Positions 16,517-26,357 of a stretch of DNA of 64,000 bases are shown piece by piece. The position numbers were made by a program, and so were the translations under genes. The stretch is from Gallionella sp. (lineage in GTDB: Bacteria > Pseudomonadota > Gammaproteobacteria > Burkholderiales > Gallionellaceae). The DNA is taken from positions 557,198 through 621,197 of the forward strand of contig JAQTUP010000002.1 in NCBI GenBank assembly GCA_028707275.1. The letters run 5' to 3'. Position 1 is the first letter of the stretch, and each line of letters begins with the position of its first letter. The notes beneath the pieces were generated by a model, which saw only the letters and a program-made list of their open reading frames with translations, had not been told where the DNA came from and searched no databases.

Positions 16517-18181
16517 CTACAGGTCGTGTCCTGAATAACTCAGATTGAAGGATTTATTGATGAGCGGAAAATCCGGCACGATGTTACCCATGATGGCGTG
16601 TTCGAGCACCGGCCAGTTTTGCCAGGAGGGATCATGCGGATGCACGCGATCAAGACGCCCGGCGTCATCAGTATGAATGGCCACCATCACCTCGCCGCGC
16701 CAGCCTTCCACCATGCCGATCCCCAGGCCGTTGGCCGAGAGCTGCTCCAGCGGATACGCCAGGTCATCGCCGCCTATCAGATTCATCAGGATATCGCGCT
16801 GCAAACGCACCGACTCGAACAACTCGTCAAAACGCACCATCACGCGCGAGGCGACATCGCCGTTGCTGTGTGTTGCCATCTGCACATCCAGCTTGTCATA
16901 AGGCGCACAGGGAAACTGCACCCGGCTGTCCCACGCCTGCCCGCTGGCGCGTCCGGCCATGCCGCATAAACCCAGCTGCGCCGCCAGTTTTGGCGCCACA
17001 CAGCCCGTGCCGCTAAAGCGATCCTGCACCCCGGCATGATTCTCATAGAGTCTTTGCAACAGGCGCACCTCGCGCTCCAGCAGCTCGCATTCTGCAAGCA
17101 ATATTTTTTTGCCGGCCTCATCGATGCCCGCCGTCACCCCGCCCGGAATAATGACATCCATCAGATAACGATGACCGAACAGCCGGGCATTGTTGCGCAG
17201 CACCTGCTCTTTTAAAATCCAGAACTGGGCGAAACCGAACGAGAAGGCGACATCGTTCCCCAGATAGCCTAAGTCGCCCAGATGATTGGCGATCCGCTCG
17301 CGCTCCAGAAACAGGCCGCGCAGCCACAGGGCCATATCAGGCGGCGTGAGATGGGCGATACTCTCTATGGCCATCGCATAAGCCCAGGCGTAGGCGACCG
17401 TACTGTCTCCGCTCACGCGTCCGGCAAGTTTCGCCCCCTGCTGCAAGCTCATGCTTTCAAAGCGCTTTTCAATCCCCTTATGGGTGTATCCCAGCCGTTC
17501 TTCCAGGCGCAGCACTTTCTCGCCCACCACCGAAAAACGAAAGTGTCCGGGCTCGATGATACCGGCATGCACGGGACCTACCGGTATTTCATGCACGCCC
17601 TGACCCTCGACACGCACAAAGGGATAATCATCCTGGGGTTGTGTTCCGCTCTCAGTCCGAGAGCGGTCGTTTGCTTCTTCCCCCTCATAAGGGGGAAGAT
17701 TGAGATGGGGGTGATCAGGAGGGGGGTAATCACCCATGTCTACCCCCACCCTATCCCTCCCCCTGCAAGGGGGAGGGGATACAAAATCCTTGCGCAACGG
17801 AAAACTGCCTTGAGGCCATGCAGCATGGCGCAGCCATTTACGCTGATCCTGCGCCTTGTGCGCGCGTATGCCCGTCAGATCATAAACCGCACGCTGCATG
17901 CGGCAGGCGGCCGGAAAAATCCGACTGATGTCAGGAAAACTCGCCTCATTGTCCGAGAGCGGCAAATTCAGGCAAAGCAGGCCGCGCTCATCGCACAACA
18001 GCACATGCAGCATAAAACCATCTGCGCGCATATCGCGCGCCCACAAGGCCACCAGCCGTCCGCCGGCACTGCTCACCTTGTGGCAGATCAACTGAAGATC
18101 GCAGGCTTTGATTTCGCCTTGCCACGCTTGAATCGCAGTGGCAATACGGGTCAGGTGCAAAGGAGCATAAGTGTGATTCAT
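16517..18181 (-). CDS. Hyf/Ehr-type large subunit (NuoCD/HyfG-like) lacking NiFe ligands
   Basis: 554 residues. The N-terminal NuoC-like domain is followed by a NuoD/hydrogenase large-subunit domain from DYPFVRVEGQGVHEIPVGPV on. Group 4 NiFe hydrogenases hold nickel with two CxxC motifs. Here the first position reads LAGRVSGDSTVAYAW, with no cysteines, and the C-terminus ends FPLINKSFNLSYSGHDL with no CxxC. So it is not a hydrogenase but belongs with the Ehr (energy-converting hydrogenase related) complexes. Between the two domains, residues about 135-168 come from an inserted G/C-rich palindrome (bases 17676-17778) and read SPPPCRGRDRVGVD and NLPPYEGEE. Confidence 0.92.
   Translation of the reverse strand: MNHTYAPLHLTRIATAIQAWQGEIKACDLQLICHKVSSAGGRLVALWARDMRADGFMLHVLLCDERGLLCLNLPLSDNEASFPDISRIFPAACRMQRAVYDLTGIRAHKAQDQRKWLRHAAWPQGSFPLRKDFVSPPPCRGRDRVGVDMGDYPPPDHPHLNLPPYEGEEANDRSRTESGTQPQDDYPFVRVEGQGVHEIPVGPVHAGIIEPGHFRFSVVGEKVLRLEERLGYTHKGIEKRFESMSLQQGAKLAGRVSGDSTVAYAWAYAMAIESIAHLTPPDMALWLRGLFLERERIANHLGDLGYLGNDVAFSFGFAQFWILKEQVLRNNARLFGHRYLMDVIIPGGVTAGIDEAGKKILLAECELLEREVRLLQRLYENHAGVQDRFSGTGCVAPKLAAQLGLCGMAGRASGQAWDSRVQFPCAPYDKLDVQMATHSNGDVASRVMVRFDELFESVRLQRDILMNLIGGDDLAYPLEQLSANGLGIGMVEGWRGEVMVAIHTDDAGRLDRVHPHDPSWQNWPVLEHAIMGNIVPDFPLINKSFNLSYSGHDL
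17676..17778 (-). repeat. G/C-rich palindromic repeat inserted in frame in the large subunit gene
   Basis: Two hairpins, CTTCCCCCTC/GAGGGGGAAG-like at 17676-17697 and CCCTCCCCCT/AGGGGGAGGG-like at 17755-17778, lie between the NuoC-like and NuoD-like domains. The same repeat type occurs in hemW, cobQ and between genes at 20434 and 55148. Confidence 0.8.
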
Positions 18182-18185
18182 GGCG

Positions 18186-19643
18186 TCAACTCAACAAGGC
18201 TGCTGCCTGCCGGTACCAGTCGGCCAGGAAGGGCGGCATATACAAGCCCAAAACCAGCACCAGCAGCAGATGGATAAACACCGGAAGCAGGGCCGGCGAA
18301 TGCGGCAGAGGCTGGGCGGTCGTCTGACCGAACACCATGGGCTGCACCCGACCGAATATCGCGGCGAAGGCAATACCGAGTGCGATAAGCAGAATCGGCG
18401 TCGTCCACGGATAATCGTGCATCGCCGTGGTGATAATCAGAAACTCGCTTGAGAACACACCGAACGGCGGCATACCGAGTATCGCCAGTGTGCCTAACAT
18501 CAACCCCCAGCCCACCGTGGGACTAACCTGCATCAGCCCGCGAATGTGCTCCATTTGTTGTGTGCCGGTTTTTTGCACCGCATGCCCCACCGCAAAAAAT
18601 ATCGCCGACTTGGTCAAAGAATGCATGGTCATATGCAACAGCGCCGCAAAAGTGGCGACCTTGCTACCCATGCCGAAGGCGAAGGTAATCAGACCCATAT
18701 GCTCGATGGACGAATAAGCAAACATGCGCTTGATGTCTTTTTGCCGCGACAAAAACAAAGCCGCCACCGCCACCGAGAGCAGGCCAAACCCCATCATCAG
18801 ATTCCCCGCAAAGTGATTCTCCAGCGAACCATCCACCAGCACCTTGCTGCGCATCACGGCACACAGCGCAACGTTCAGCAACAAGCCGGAGAGCACGGCA
18901 GAAACAGGCGTGGGGCCTTCCGCATGAGCATCCGGCAACCAGCTGTGCAGCGGCACCAGGCCTATCTTGGTGCCATACCCTACCAGCAAGAAGACAAAGG
19001 CCAGTTTGAGCACGGTGGGTTCCAACTCGCCCTTGACCTCGTTCAGATGCGTCCACAGCAACGCCCCTCCTCCATTGCCCAGCACCCGCTCGGCTGCAAA
19101 ATACAACAAAATCGTGCCGAACAAGGCCAGCGCAATCCCCACGCCGCACAGGATAAAATATTTCCACGCAGCCTCCAGACTGGCAGGGGTGCGGTACAGG
19201 CTGACCAGCAGCACGGTAGTCAAGGTGGCCGCTTCCATCGCCACCCAGATGATGCCCATATTGTTGGTGGTGAGCGCGACCAGCATGGTGAAGGTAAACA
19301 GCTGGTACATGCTGTAATACAGATGCAGCATGGACGTGGAGAGTTTGCCGTGATGCTGTTCGATGCGCATGTAGGGGCGCGAGAACAGCGAAGTGGTAAA
19401 AGCGACAAAGGCGGTCAGCGCGACCAAAAACACATTGAACTGGTCGATGAAAAACTGCTCTTTAAAAGCCGTCTGCGGGCCCGTGTCGACAATGTTGATG
19501 GCTAACAACACCGAGATAATAAAAGTGCATCCGCTCACCACGGAATTGATCTCAGCCGCCCAGGGGCGCGAGCCGAATATCGCCAGCACAATGCCGCCTG
19601 CCAGGGGCGTTGCCAGCAATGCCAGCAATTGCAGATCTATCAT
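18186..19643 (-). CDS. Hyf/Ehr-type antiporter-like membrane subunit (HyfF-like)
   Basis: 485 residues with about 13-14 membrane spans, of the NuoL/M/N (Mrp antiporter) family. It would form one proton-pumping channel of the complex. Key marks are the glutamate in IIWVAMEAATLTTVLLVS, the lysine-histidine motif GYGTKIGLVPLHSWLPDAHA, and PTPVSAVLSGLLLNVALCAV. The start at MIDLQ (19643) follows AAGGTG and fits the family better than the longer upstream frame. It starts 120 bases after the HyfE-like gene and precedes the large subunit by 4 bases. Confidence 0.9.
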   Translation of the reverse strand: MIDLQLLALLATPLAGGIVLAIFGSRPWAAEINSVVSGCTFIISVLLAINIVDTGPQTAFKEQFFIDQFNVFLVALTAFVAFTTSLFSRPYMRIEQHHGKLSTSMLHLYYSMYQLFTFTMLVALTTNNMGIIWVAMEAATLTTVLLVSLYRTPASLEAAWKYFILCGVGIALALFGTILLYFAAERVLGNGGGALLWTHLNEVKGELEPTVLKLAFVFLLVGYGTKIGLVPLHSWLPDAHAEGPTPVSAVLSGLLLNVALCAVMRSKVLVDGSLENHFAGNLMMGFGLLSVAVAALFLSRQKDIKRMFAYSSIEHMGLITFAFGMGSKVATFAALLHMTMHSLTKSAIFFAVGHAVQKTGTQQMEHIRGLMQVSPTVGWGLMLGTLAILGMPPFGVFSSEFLIITTAMHDYPWTTPILLIALGIAFAAIFGRVQPMVFGQTTAQPLPHSPALLPVFIHLLLVLVLGLYMPPFLADWYRQAAALLS

Positions 19644-19763
19644 TGGGCAACACCTTGTAGCGGGGCCGTCGAGCATCGGGCGCGCTGAACGCTGCGAATG
19701 AAGCGCGCCTTATCGGTCGGCGAGGAGCTACGCTGCGCGACTGTCGAATAAAACCGCAGAGGG

Positions 19764-20432
19764 TCAGGCATTGTCATCTTTTAGCTTCTCCATGTGAGCG
19801 ATATCCAGACTGTCAAAGGTTTCGCGAATCTGGAAGAAGAAAATGCCGAAGATGAAGGTTGCCACCAGCACGTCCAGCGCAATGCCGAACTCGACGATCA
19901 GCGGCATACCCTGAGTCGCGCTGGTCGCCGCAAAAAACAGACTGTTTTCCAGCGACAAAAAAGCGACCACCTGTGTGACCGCCTTGCGCCGCGTCAACAT
20001 CATCAACAGCGATATCAGCACGCAGGCCAGGGCGATGCCGATCAACCCGCGCGTAATGCCTTGGGCGAGTTCTGCGATGGGCGCTGCCAGGTTGAACGAA
20101 AAAATCACCAGCGCAATCCCTGCGAGCATGGTGGTTGGGATATTGATCAGCGTCTCCACCTCCCAGCGGATTTTCAGCTTGCGCACCAGGCGATGCAATA
20201 ACCAGGGCAGGAGCAGCACCTTGAGCACCAGGGTCAACCCTGCCGAATAATACAGGTGATGCTGGTCCGTCGAATAAGCCACGATAAAGGTACTGAGCGC
20301 AAGGATGCCGCCCTGCCAGGCAAAAAGATTGATGAGAGACAGGATGCGGCGCTGCGCCAGCATGGCGAACACCAGCAACAACAGCAAGGAGGCCAGCAGA
20401 TTGACGAACTGCAATATCAACGGGATCTGCAT
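19764..20432 (-). CDS. Hyf/Ehr-type membrane subunit (HyfE-like, NuoK-related)
   Basis: 222 residues with about seven hydrophobic segments, starting MQIPLILQFVNLLASLLLLL. The C-terminal part is NuoK-like and contains VVAFLSLENSLFFAA with the conserved glutamate. The start codon at 20432 lies directly beside a G/C-rich palindrome whose purine strand (GGAGAGG) takes the place of a ribosome binding site. The longer frame from 20450 would only add repeat-coded residues MGRGGG. It sits between HyfC-like and HyfF-like genes, the normal order. Confidence 0.87.
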   Translation of the reverse strand: MQIPLILQFVNLLASLLLLLVFAMLAQRRILSLINLFAWQGGILALSTFIVAYSTDQHHLYYSAGLTLVLKVLLLPWLLHRLVRKLKIRWEVETLINIPTTMLAGIALVIFSFNLAAPIAELAQGITRGLIGIALACVLISLLMMLTRRKAVTQVVAFLSLENSLFFAATSATQGMPLIVEFGIALDVLVATFIFGIFFFQIRETFDSLDIAHMEKLKDDNA

Positions 20433-20433
20433 G

Positions 20434-20479
20434 CCCCCCCCTCTCCCCAACCCTCTCCCGCTTTGCGGGGCGAGGGGGC
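20434..20479 (-). repeat. G/C-rich palindromic repeat between hyfC- and hyfE-like genes
   Basis: CCCTCTCCC units followed after a short loop by their inverse (GCGGGGCGAGGGGG). It lies just upstream of the hyfE-like start codon and supplies the purine tract where a ribosome binding site is expected. Confidence 0.8.
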
Positions 20480-20504
20480 AAACGAAATGCTGCGAAATTT
20501 CATA

Positions 20505-21464
20505 TTACGCACCCAAGAGGAAGTGAATCAGCAAGCCCAATACCGCCAGCAGAAAAGCCGTGCCCAGAAATTCAGGGGCGCGAAAGATGCGCATCTTGGC
20601 CATCATCGCCTCCAGCACCGCAAGCCCTGCACCGGCCAACATCATTTTAGCCAGCAGCAGGCCTACCGCCAGCGGCAACCCCGACCAGTTGCCCACCCCG
20701 ACAATGCCGTGCGGCAAAAACAGGGCGATGCCGATGCTGATATAGGCAAACAATTTCAGGCTGGCGGCCCACTCGATCAGCGCCAGGTGACGGGCTGAAT
20801 ATTCCAGTATCATCGCCTCATGTATCATGGTCAGCTCCAGATGCGTACTGGGATTATCCACCGGGATGCGCGCATTCTCCGCCAGCAACACCATCACGAA
20901 GGCAACGCTTGCAAAAGCCAGGCTGGGATACAAAACAAACTCGTGGTGCGCGAATGTTTCCACGATGTGGGTCAGTTGCGTAGACTGGCTGATGAGGGAT
21001 GCTGTAAACAACACCATCAACAGGGCAGGTTCTGCCAGAAACGAGACCAGCATCTCGCGCCGTGCGCCCATGCTGCCGAACGAGGTGCCTATATCCATCG
21101 CCGCCAGCGCAATAAACATGCGCGCCAGCGCGAAAACCCCCACCAGGGCAATCACGTCAGCCGCGCGCGAAAACGGCAGATCGACCGCGATGATGGGAAT
21201 AATCGCCGCCGCCAGCCACATGCAGCCGAACACGATGTAGGGCGTGATGCGAAACAGCCAGGAGGCGTTATCTGCGATCACCGCATCCTTGTGAAACAGC
21301 TTGTTCAACGCGCGGTACGGCTGCATCACACCGGCACCGGTGCGATTTTGCAACCAGGCCTGACACAGGTTCACCCAGCCTGTCAGCATGGGCGCTGCCA
21401 GCACCACCAGCAACAACTGGGTGAGCTGAAAAACAATCGCTAAAATTTGATCGGGATTCCTCAT
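20505..21464 (-). CDS. Hyf/Ehr-type membrane subunit (NuoH/HyfC-like)
   Basis: 319 residues with about eight membrane spans. NuoH family, forming the junction between the membrane arm and the Fe-S arm. Typical segments are GWVNLCQAWLQNRTGAGVMQPY, ITPYIVFGCMWLAAAIIPI, the acidic loop ENARIPVDNPSTHLELTMIHE that corresponds to the E-channel of complex I, and a final hydrophobic helix. It begins 9 bases after the HyfB-like gene, so it is cotranscribed. Confidence 0.93.
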   Translation of the reverse strand: MRNPDQILAIVFQLTQLLLVVLAAPMLTGWVNLCQAWLQNRTGAGVMQPYRALNKLFHKDAVIADNASWLFRITPYIVFGCMWLAAAIIPIIAVDLPFSRAADVIALVGVFALARMFIALAAMDIGTSFGSMGARREMLVSFLAEPALLMVLFTASLISQSTQLTHIVETFAHHEFVLYPSLAFASVAFVMVLLAENARIPVDNPSTHLELTMIHEAMILEYSARHLALIEWAASLKLFAYISIGIALFLPHGIVGVGNWSGLPLAVGLLLAKMMLAGAGLAVLEAMMAKMRIFRAPEFLGTAFLLAVLGLLIHFLLGA

Positions 21465-21473
21465 CGACGTCCG

Positions 21474-23483
21474 TTATACAAAAATCAGCAGCACGATCAG
21501 CGTGACAAACGTATAGGCCAGATACAGGTGGATGCGTCCGTGCTGCAACAGCGACACCCAGCCTGACAATTTTTCAATCAGTCCTTTGAGCGGCAGGTAC
21601 AGCAAGCCCCAGAGCTTGTCTTCGCTCATGCCGTGATATTTCGGATGCGTATCGAACGGTGTAGGCAGCTCGTTCTCGATTCGGAAGAAGGGCTCGAAGA
21701 TACGCCTGATCGGCTGGCCGAATCCTTCGGCGGTATCCTGCATGCGTGCGCTCTGTGCGGGAAAACCGCAGTCCCAGGCGGGGCCTCGCCTCGACCTGCC
21801 ATGATACAGGCGGCGCACCAGCAACACCGTGAGCAGCATCACGCCCGCTACCGCCAGCAAAAAGTACAGAGGGCCGTAACTTGCGCGGTGCGTATCGACC
21901 GGGGCTAAGAACATCCAGCTGGCCGTGGCATTACCCAGATGCGCACCCAGCAACATCTGCGAGATAGCATCTATCTTTCGTATCACAAATACGGGGATCA
22001 GCCCCAGCACCACACAGGCAAAAGCCAGCCAGAGCAGGCCTGCGCGCTCCCAGATCCCGGCATCGTGTGCATGTTTATGTGCATTTTCGCGGCGCTGCCC
22101 CAGAAAGATCACGCCATAAAACTTCACCATCACGTAAGCTGAGAGCGCGGCTGAGAGCGCGACGCCTGCCGCCGCCACCGGCACCAGCATATTGACATAA
22201 CTGTTGGGCAAGCCCGGCGAGAGCAAAAATGCCTGTAGCAGCAACCACTCGGAGACAAAACCATTGAGCGGCGGCAAACCCGAAATCGCCAGAACCCCCA
22301 CCAACATCAGCACCGACACCCACGGCATGTGATGAATCAATCCGCCCAACTGCCCCATATTGCGCTCGCCCGTGGCGTGCAGAATCGAGCCTGTGCCAAG
22401 AAACAGCAAACTCTTGAAAAAAGCGTGGTTCAGGCTGTGATACAAGGTGGCGGCAAGCGACAAGGCGGCCAGCGTATCCCGGCCGTAGACATGAAAAATA
22501 AGGGTCAGACCGATACCCACCAGCAAAAGCCCGATATTCTCTATCGAGGAATAGGCCAGCAGCCGCTTCATGTCAGCCTGAACAGCGGCGAACATCACGC
22601 CAAACATGGCCGTCAGCAATCCCAACGCCAGTACTAACACGCCCCACCACCAGATCTGCGTGCCCAGCAGATCGAATGTCAGCCGCAGGATGCCGTAGAT
22701 GGCCATTTTGAGCATCACGCCGCTCATCAGCGCGGAAACAGGGGACGGGGCGGCCGGATGTGCTTCGGGCAACCAGACATGCAGGGGCAACATACCCGCC
22801 TTGGCGCCAAAGCCGAACAAAGCCAGCAAGAAGGCCACTGACGCCCAGAACGAGGATAATTGCACCTGGCGCATCGCATCGAAGGTGTACGCGGCAATTC
22901 CGTGACCTGCCTGCATCACGCCAAAGCTCAGCAGTATGGCCATTGCGCCGACATGCGCAATGAGCAGGTAGAGAAAACCTGCCCGCCTGATATCGGGAAT
23001 CGCATGGTCGGTCGTGACCAGAAAATAGGAAGACAAGGCCATCGTCTCCCAGGCCACCATGAAGCTGTAAGCATCGTCAGCCAGCAGCACCATCGCCATG
23101 CTGGCCAAAAACAGGTGATATTCGAGACACAATAAGCCTAACACCTGTCCTGCCATGAATTTGAAATATCCGGCGCTGAACAGCGATGCACCGAAGGATG
23201 CACCGCCGAGCAAAATCAGAAAAAAAGCGCTCAGAGGATCCAGGCGAAAATGTAACGGCAGATCAGGCAGCCCCAGCGGCAATACGGCAATATTGGCAGC
23301 AGAACCTAACGCCCAAAAACCACATGCGGCAAGCGCCAGAGAAACACAGGCGCCTGCCGGAAAGACCAGCTTGCAAATCAGCCTGGGCGAACGTTGCAAT
23401 GCCAGCCCCAGGAAGCCTGAGACTATCCACAACAAAATGGCGCCGCCTGCCACGTCTATCGGTAAAACACCCAGCCCGTTCAT
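21474..23483 (-). CDS. Hyf/Ehr-type antiporter-like membrane subunit (HyfB-like)
   Basis: 669 residues with about 16 membrane spans. NuoL/HyfB family proton-translocating subunit. It shows FMVAWETMALSSYFLV with the conserved glutamate, FGFGAKAGMLPLHVWLPEAH with lysine and histidine, PSPVSALMSGVMLKMAIYG, and MKRLLAYSSIENIGLLL. It is the first gene of the six-gene cluster (B-C-E-F-G-I order). HyfA, HyfH (ferredoxin-like) and HyfD equivalents are missing. The 132-base gap to the divergent DUF2339 gene should hold the promoter. Confidence 0.93.
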   Translation of the reverse strand: MNGLGVLPIDVAGGAILLWIVSGFLGLALQRSPRLICKLVFPAGACVSLALAACGFWALGSAANIAVLPLGLPDLPLHFRLDPLSAFFLILLGGASFGASLFSAGYFKFMAGQVLGLLCLEYHLFLASMAMVLLADDAYSFMVAWETMALSSYFLVTTDHAIPDIRRAGFLYLLIAHVGAMAILLSFGVMQAGHGIAAYTFDAMRQVQLSSFWASVAFLLALFGFGAKAGMLPLHVWLPEAHPAAPSPVSALMSGVMLKMAIYGILRLTFDLLGTQIWWWGVLVLALGLLTAMFGVMFAAVQADMKRLLAYSSIENIGLLLVGIGLTLIFHVYGRDTLAALSLAATLYHSLNHAFFKSLLFLGTGSILHATGERNMGQLGGLIHHMPWVSVLMLVGVLAISGLPPLNGFVSEWLLLQAFLLSPGLPNSYVNMLVPVAAAGVALSAALSAYVMVKFYGVIFLGQRRENAHKHAHDAGIWERAGLLWLAFACVVLGLIPVFVIRKIDAISQMLLGAHLGNATASWMFLAPVDTHRASYGPLYFLLAVAGVMLLTVLLVRRLYHGRSRRGPAWDCGFPAQSARMQDTAEGFGQPIRRIFEPFFRIENELPTPFDTHPKYHGMSEDKLWGLLYLPLKGLIEKLSGWVSLLQHGRIHLYLAYTFVTLIVLLIFV

Positions 23484-23615
23484 CCCTGATTATCAGTATA
23501 TCCGTGCAACAAGCGGGCAATTCTACTCCTTCATGCTCTCCTGCCTCAACACACTTGTACTTTTTCCTGCGTGTCGGCTACACTTTGCGCTGGCTGACTG
23601 ACTGACGGGACGACT

Positions 23616-26357
23616 ATGTGGTTCATTGGATTAATGCTGGGTCTGATCACAGGCAGCCTGTTCAGCAGTGAGGCGGCGATTGCCTTAGGCATCATCGGCC
23701 TCGTGTCAGGCGCCTTATACAAGCATCACACTGAAAAACCTGTCGCAGGCGATCGTTTTTCGGCGTTAGAGAAGCGGGTAGCCGAGCTGGAATCGAAACT
23801 GGCCGCCTTGCAGCCCTCCTTGTCCGCCCTGCGTCCTGCCGCGCCGCCATCAATAAAAACAGAGCCGCCGATTCCGGCCGCACCTGTCAAACCGTTGATA
23901 CCAATACAGGATGCCGCGCCTGCCACGCCTTTACAGCCTCCTTTGCGCGCCCCTGCAAGCCCGCCCCGCGAGTCCTTACCCCCGACTGAACCTTCATTGG
24001 CAGGACAGGTACTGAACTGGCTGCTCACAGGCGAGCACGCCATCGCGCGCGTCGGCATGTTGATCCTGTTTGTCGGCATCGGTTTTCTCATCAAGTATGC
24101 GGCGGAGCACGCGATGTTTCCGATCGAGTTGCGCCTGATATCGGCCGTACTGATGTCAGCTGCACTGCTTGTCACCGGCTGGCGCCTGCGCTGCCGTCAT
24201 ACGACCTATGCCTTGATACTGCAAGGCGGCGGAGTCGGCATTCTGTATCTTGTGACTTACGGCGCATACCAGATCTGGCATCTGATTCCGGCAGCCTTCG
24301 CGCTGCCGCTGATGATTTTCATCGCAATCTTATCCACACTGCTGGCAGTCTGGCAAAATGCCCTGCCGCTCGCCGCATTTGGCGTGACGGGCGGTTTTCT
24401 GGCGCCCCTGTTAGCCGCCTCCGACAGCGGCAATCATGTCGCGCTGTTCACCTATTACACCATACTCAATCTTGGCATCCTGTCTACTGCCTGGTTTAAA
24501 TCCTGGCGGATACTCAATCTGCTCGGATTCCTTTTCACCTTCGCCATCGCGGTGCTCTGGGGGGCGAAAAATTACCGCCCCGAATTGTTTTCCAGCACAG
24601 AGCCGTTTCTGGTGCTGTTCTTCCTGATGTATGTGGGCATCGCCTTGCTGTACGCGCTGCGGCGCGCGCCTGACCTCACGCCCGCCCCCCTGTCATACCT
24701 GTTTGCCTGCCTGTCCGGCGACAACGCAGACGAACACGCGAGTATCGGTGTCAACGACTACGTAGACGGGGGATTGATCTTCGGCGTGCCTGTGGCAGGG
24801 TTTGGCCTGCAAGCCGCCCTGGTTCACGATTTCGAGTATGGCCTGGCGATCAGCAGCCTGGTTCTGGGCATGTTTTATATGGGGCTGTCCCGGATGATCC
24901 AGCTACGTCGGCGCGGCGAGCTGCGTCCCCTGGTGGAATCATTTCTGGCGTTAGGGGTCATCTTCGCCAGCCTGGCCATCCCGCTGGCGTTTGATGCAGA
25001 ATACACCTCCGCCGCGTGGGCCGTTGAAGGCGCAGGAATTTTCTGGTTCGGCAGCCGCCAGAACAAACACATGGCGTGGGGATTCGGTCTTCTGTTGCAA
25101 CTGGGCGCAGGACTCGCCTTCTTGTATCACAACTACAGCGCCATCATCCCCGAGAGCCCCATCAACCATCTGCTCACAGGCGCCCTGCTGCTTTGTCTGT
25201 CGGGCTTTACGTCCTATTGCGCGACAAGACGCCAGCCGACTTCTGCCTTGCTTGCCGCATGGACAGCGCCTCTGTTCTTATGGGGCCTGGGCTGGTGGCT
25301 GTTCGGCGGACTCAATGACATCGAGCTCTACGCCCCGAGAATTTACCAGATCACCCAGTCCTTGTTGTTCCTGAGCGTAACCGCCCTGCTCTCCAGCATC
25401 CTGGCGTTGCGCTGGAAATGGCCTCACGCCGAATGGCCGGTGATGAGCTTCACGGCCGTGCTGTGGTTCGCCGCCATCGCGGGTATCGAAAATCACGACC
25501 ATCCCTTCGCCCACTACGGCCAGCTTGCCTGGGCAGTTGCACTGAGCACCCACTACTGGCTGTTATATCGCCACGAGAAGACCCAATCTGCCGAACTGAA
25601 ACGGATCTTCCATACCTGGTCGTATCTGCTGCTGGCGGCGCTGGGCGCCTGGGAGATGCACTGGCTGACCGGCGAATATAATTTGCGCAACTGGCAGGCA
25701 GCCTCGCTGGTCGTGGTACCGGTTTTGCTGCTGATCGCCGTCAGCCGCCTGCGCCATCTGTGGCCGATGAACCGAAATCTGGATGCCTACTTGCAAAAAG
25801 GCGCGCTGCCGGTGGTGCTCGGATTAGGCTTGTGGACTGTTTACGCCAATCTGACCCAGGACGGGGCCAGCGATCCTCTGCCCTATTTGCCGCTGCTCAA
25901 CCCCATCGACATCGCTCATGGCTTAGTCATTCTGGCCACAGGTTTGTGGTTAATACAGATACGCGACACCCGCCTGTACAACCGGTCGTTTGTACTGCGA
26001 GCCGGCGGCGCGGCACTGTTCGTCTGGCTCAATGCGATCCTGCTGCGCACCCTGCATCACTGGGCGGGAATTGCTTATCACCTGGACGCACTGATGGACT
26101 CGATGCTGGTGCAAACTGCCCTGTCCCTGTTCTGGACGCTGCTGGCTATGACGCTGATGATCACCGCCGCCAGACGCGGCATGCGCATACTCTGGCTGGT
26201 GGGCGCGACCCTGATGGGCGTGGTACTGGTCAAGTTGTTACTGGTAGATCTGGCGCAAAGCGGCTCGCTGGAGCGCATCGTATCCTTTACCGGTGTCGGC
26301 ATCCTGATGCTGCTGATAGGCTATTTCGCCCCCCCGCCCAGGCGGGGGGCCGCATAA
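23616..26357 (+). CDS. DUF2339 large polytopic membrane protein
   Basis: 913 residues. Two short hydrophobic segments at the N-terminus are followed by a coiled-coil piece (ALEKRVAELESKLAALQPSL, about 46-66), a proline-rich linker to residue 125, and then more than twenty hydrophobic spans from LNWLLTGEHAIARVGMLILF to the end. This layout is that of DUF2339 proteins, whose function is unknown; a role in the envelope or in transport is only guessed. Its stop codon overlaps the start of the DUF3999 gene (TAATG), a pairing seen in other proteobacteria. Confidence 0.9.
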   Translation: MWFIGLMLGLITGSLFSSEAAIALGIIGLVSGALYKHHTEKPVAGDRFSALEKRVAELESKLAALQPSLSALRPAAPPSIKTEPPIPAAPVKPLIPIQDAAPATPLQPPLRAPASPPRESLPPTEPSLAGQVLNWLLTGEHAIARVGMLILFVGIGFLIKYAAEHAMFPIELRLISAVLMSAALLVTGWRLRCRHTTYALILQGGGVGILYLVTYGAYQIWHLIPAAFALPLMIFIAILSTLLAVWQNALPLAAFGVTGGFLAPLLAASDSGNHVALFTYYTILNLGILSTAWFKSWRILNLLGFLFTFAIAVLWGAKNYRPELFSSTEPFLVLFFLMYVGIALLYALRRAPDLTPAPLSYLFACLSGDNADEHASIGVNDYVDGGLIFGVPVAGFGLQAALVHDFEYGLAISSLVLGMFYMGLSRMIQLRRRGELRPLVESFLALGVIFASLAIPLAFDAEYTSAAWAVEGAGIFWFGSRQNKHMAWGFGLLLQLGAGLAFLYHNYSAIIPESPINHLLTGALLLCLSGFTSYCATRRQPTSALLAAWTAPLFLWGLGWWLFGGLNDIELYAPRIYQITQSLLFLSVTALLSSILALRWKWPHAEWPVMSFTAVLWFAAIAGIENHDHPFAHYGQLAWAVALSTHYWLLYRHEKTQSAELKRIFHTWSYLLLAALGAWEMHWLTGEYNLRNWQAASLVVVPVLLLIAVSRLRHLWPMNRNLDAYLQKGALPVVLGLGLWTVYANLTQDGASDPLPYLPLLNPIDIAHGLVILATGLWLIQIRDTRLYNRSFVLRAGGAALFVWLNAILLRTLHHWAGIAYHLDALMDSMLVQTALSLFWTLLAMTLMITAARRGMRILWLVGATLMGVVLVKLLLVDLAQSGSLERIVSFTGVGILMLLIGYFAPPPRRGAA

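Noticed and set aside
16517..23483. Formate hydrogenlyase or true NiFe hydrogenase
   Set aside because: Large subunit lacks all NiFe-binding cysteines; no maturation genes or formate dehydrogenase are nearby.
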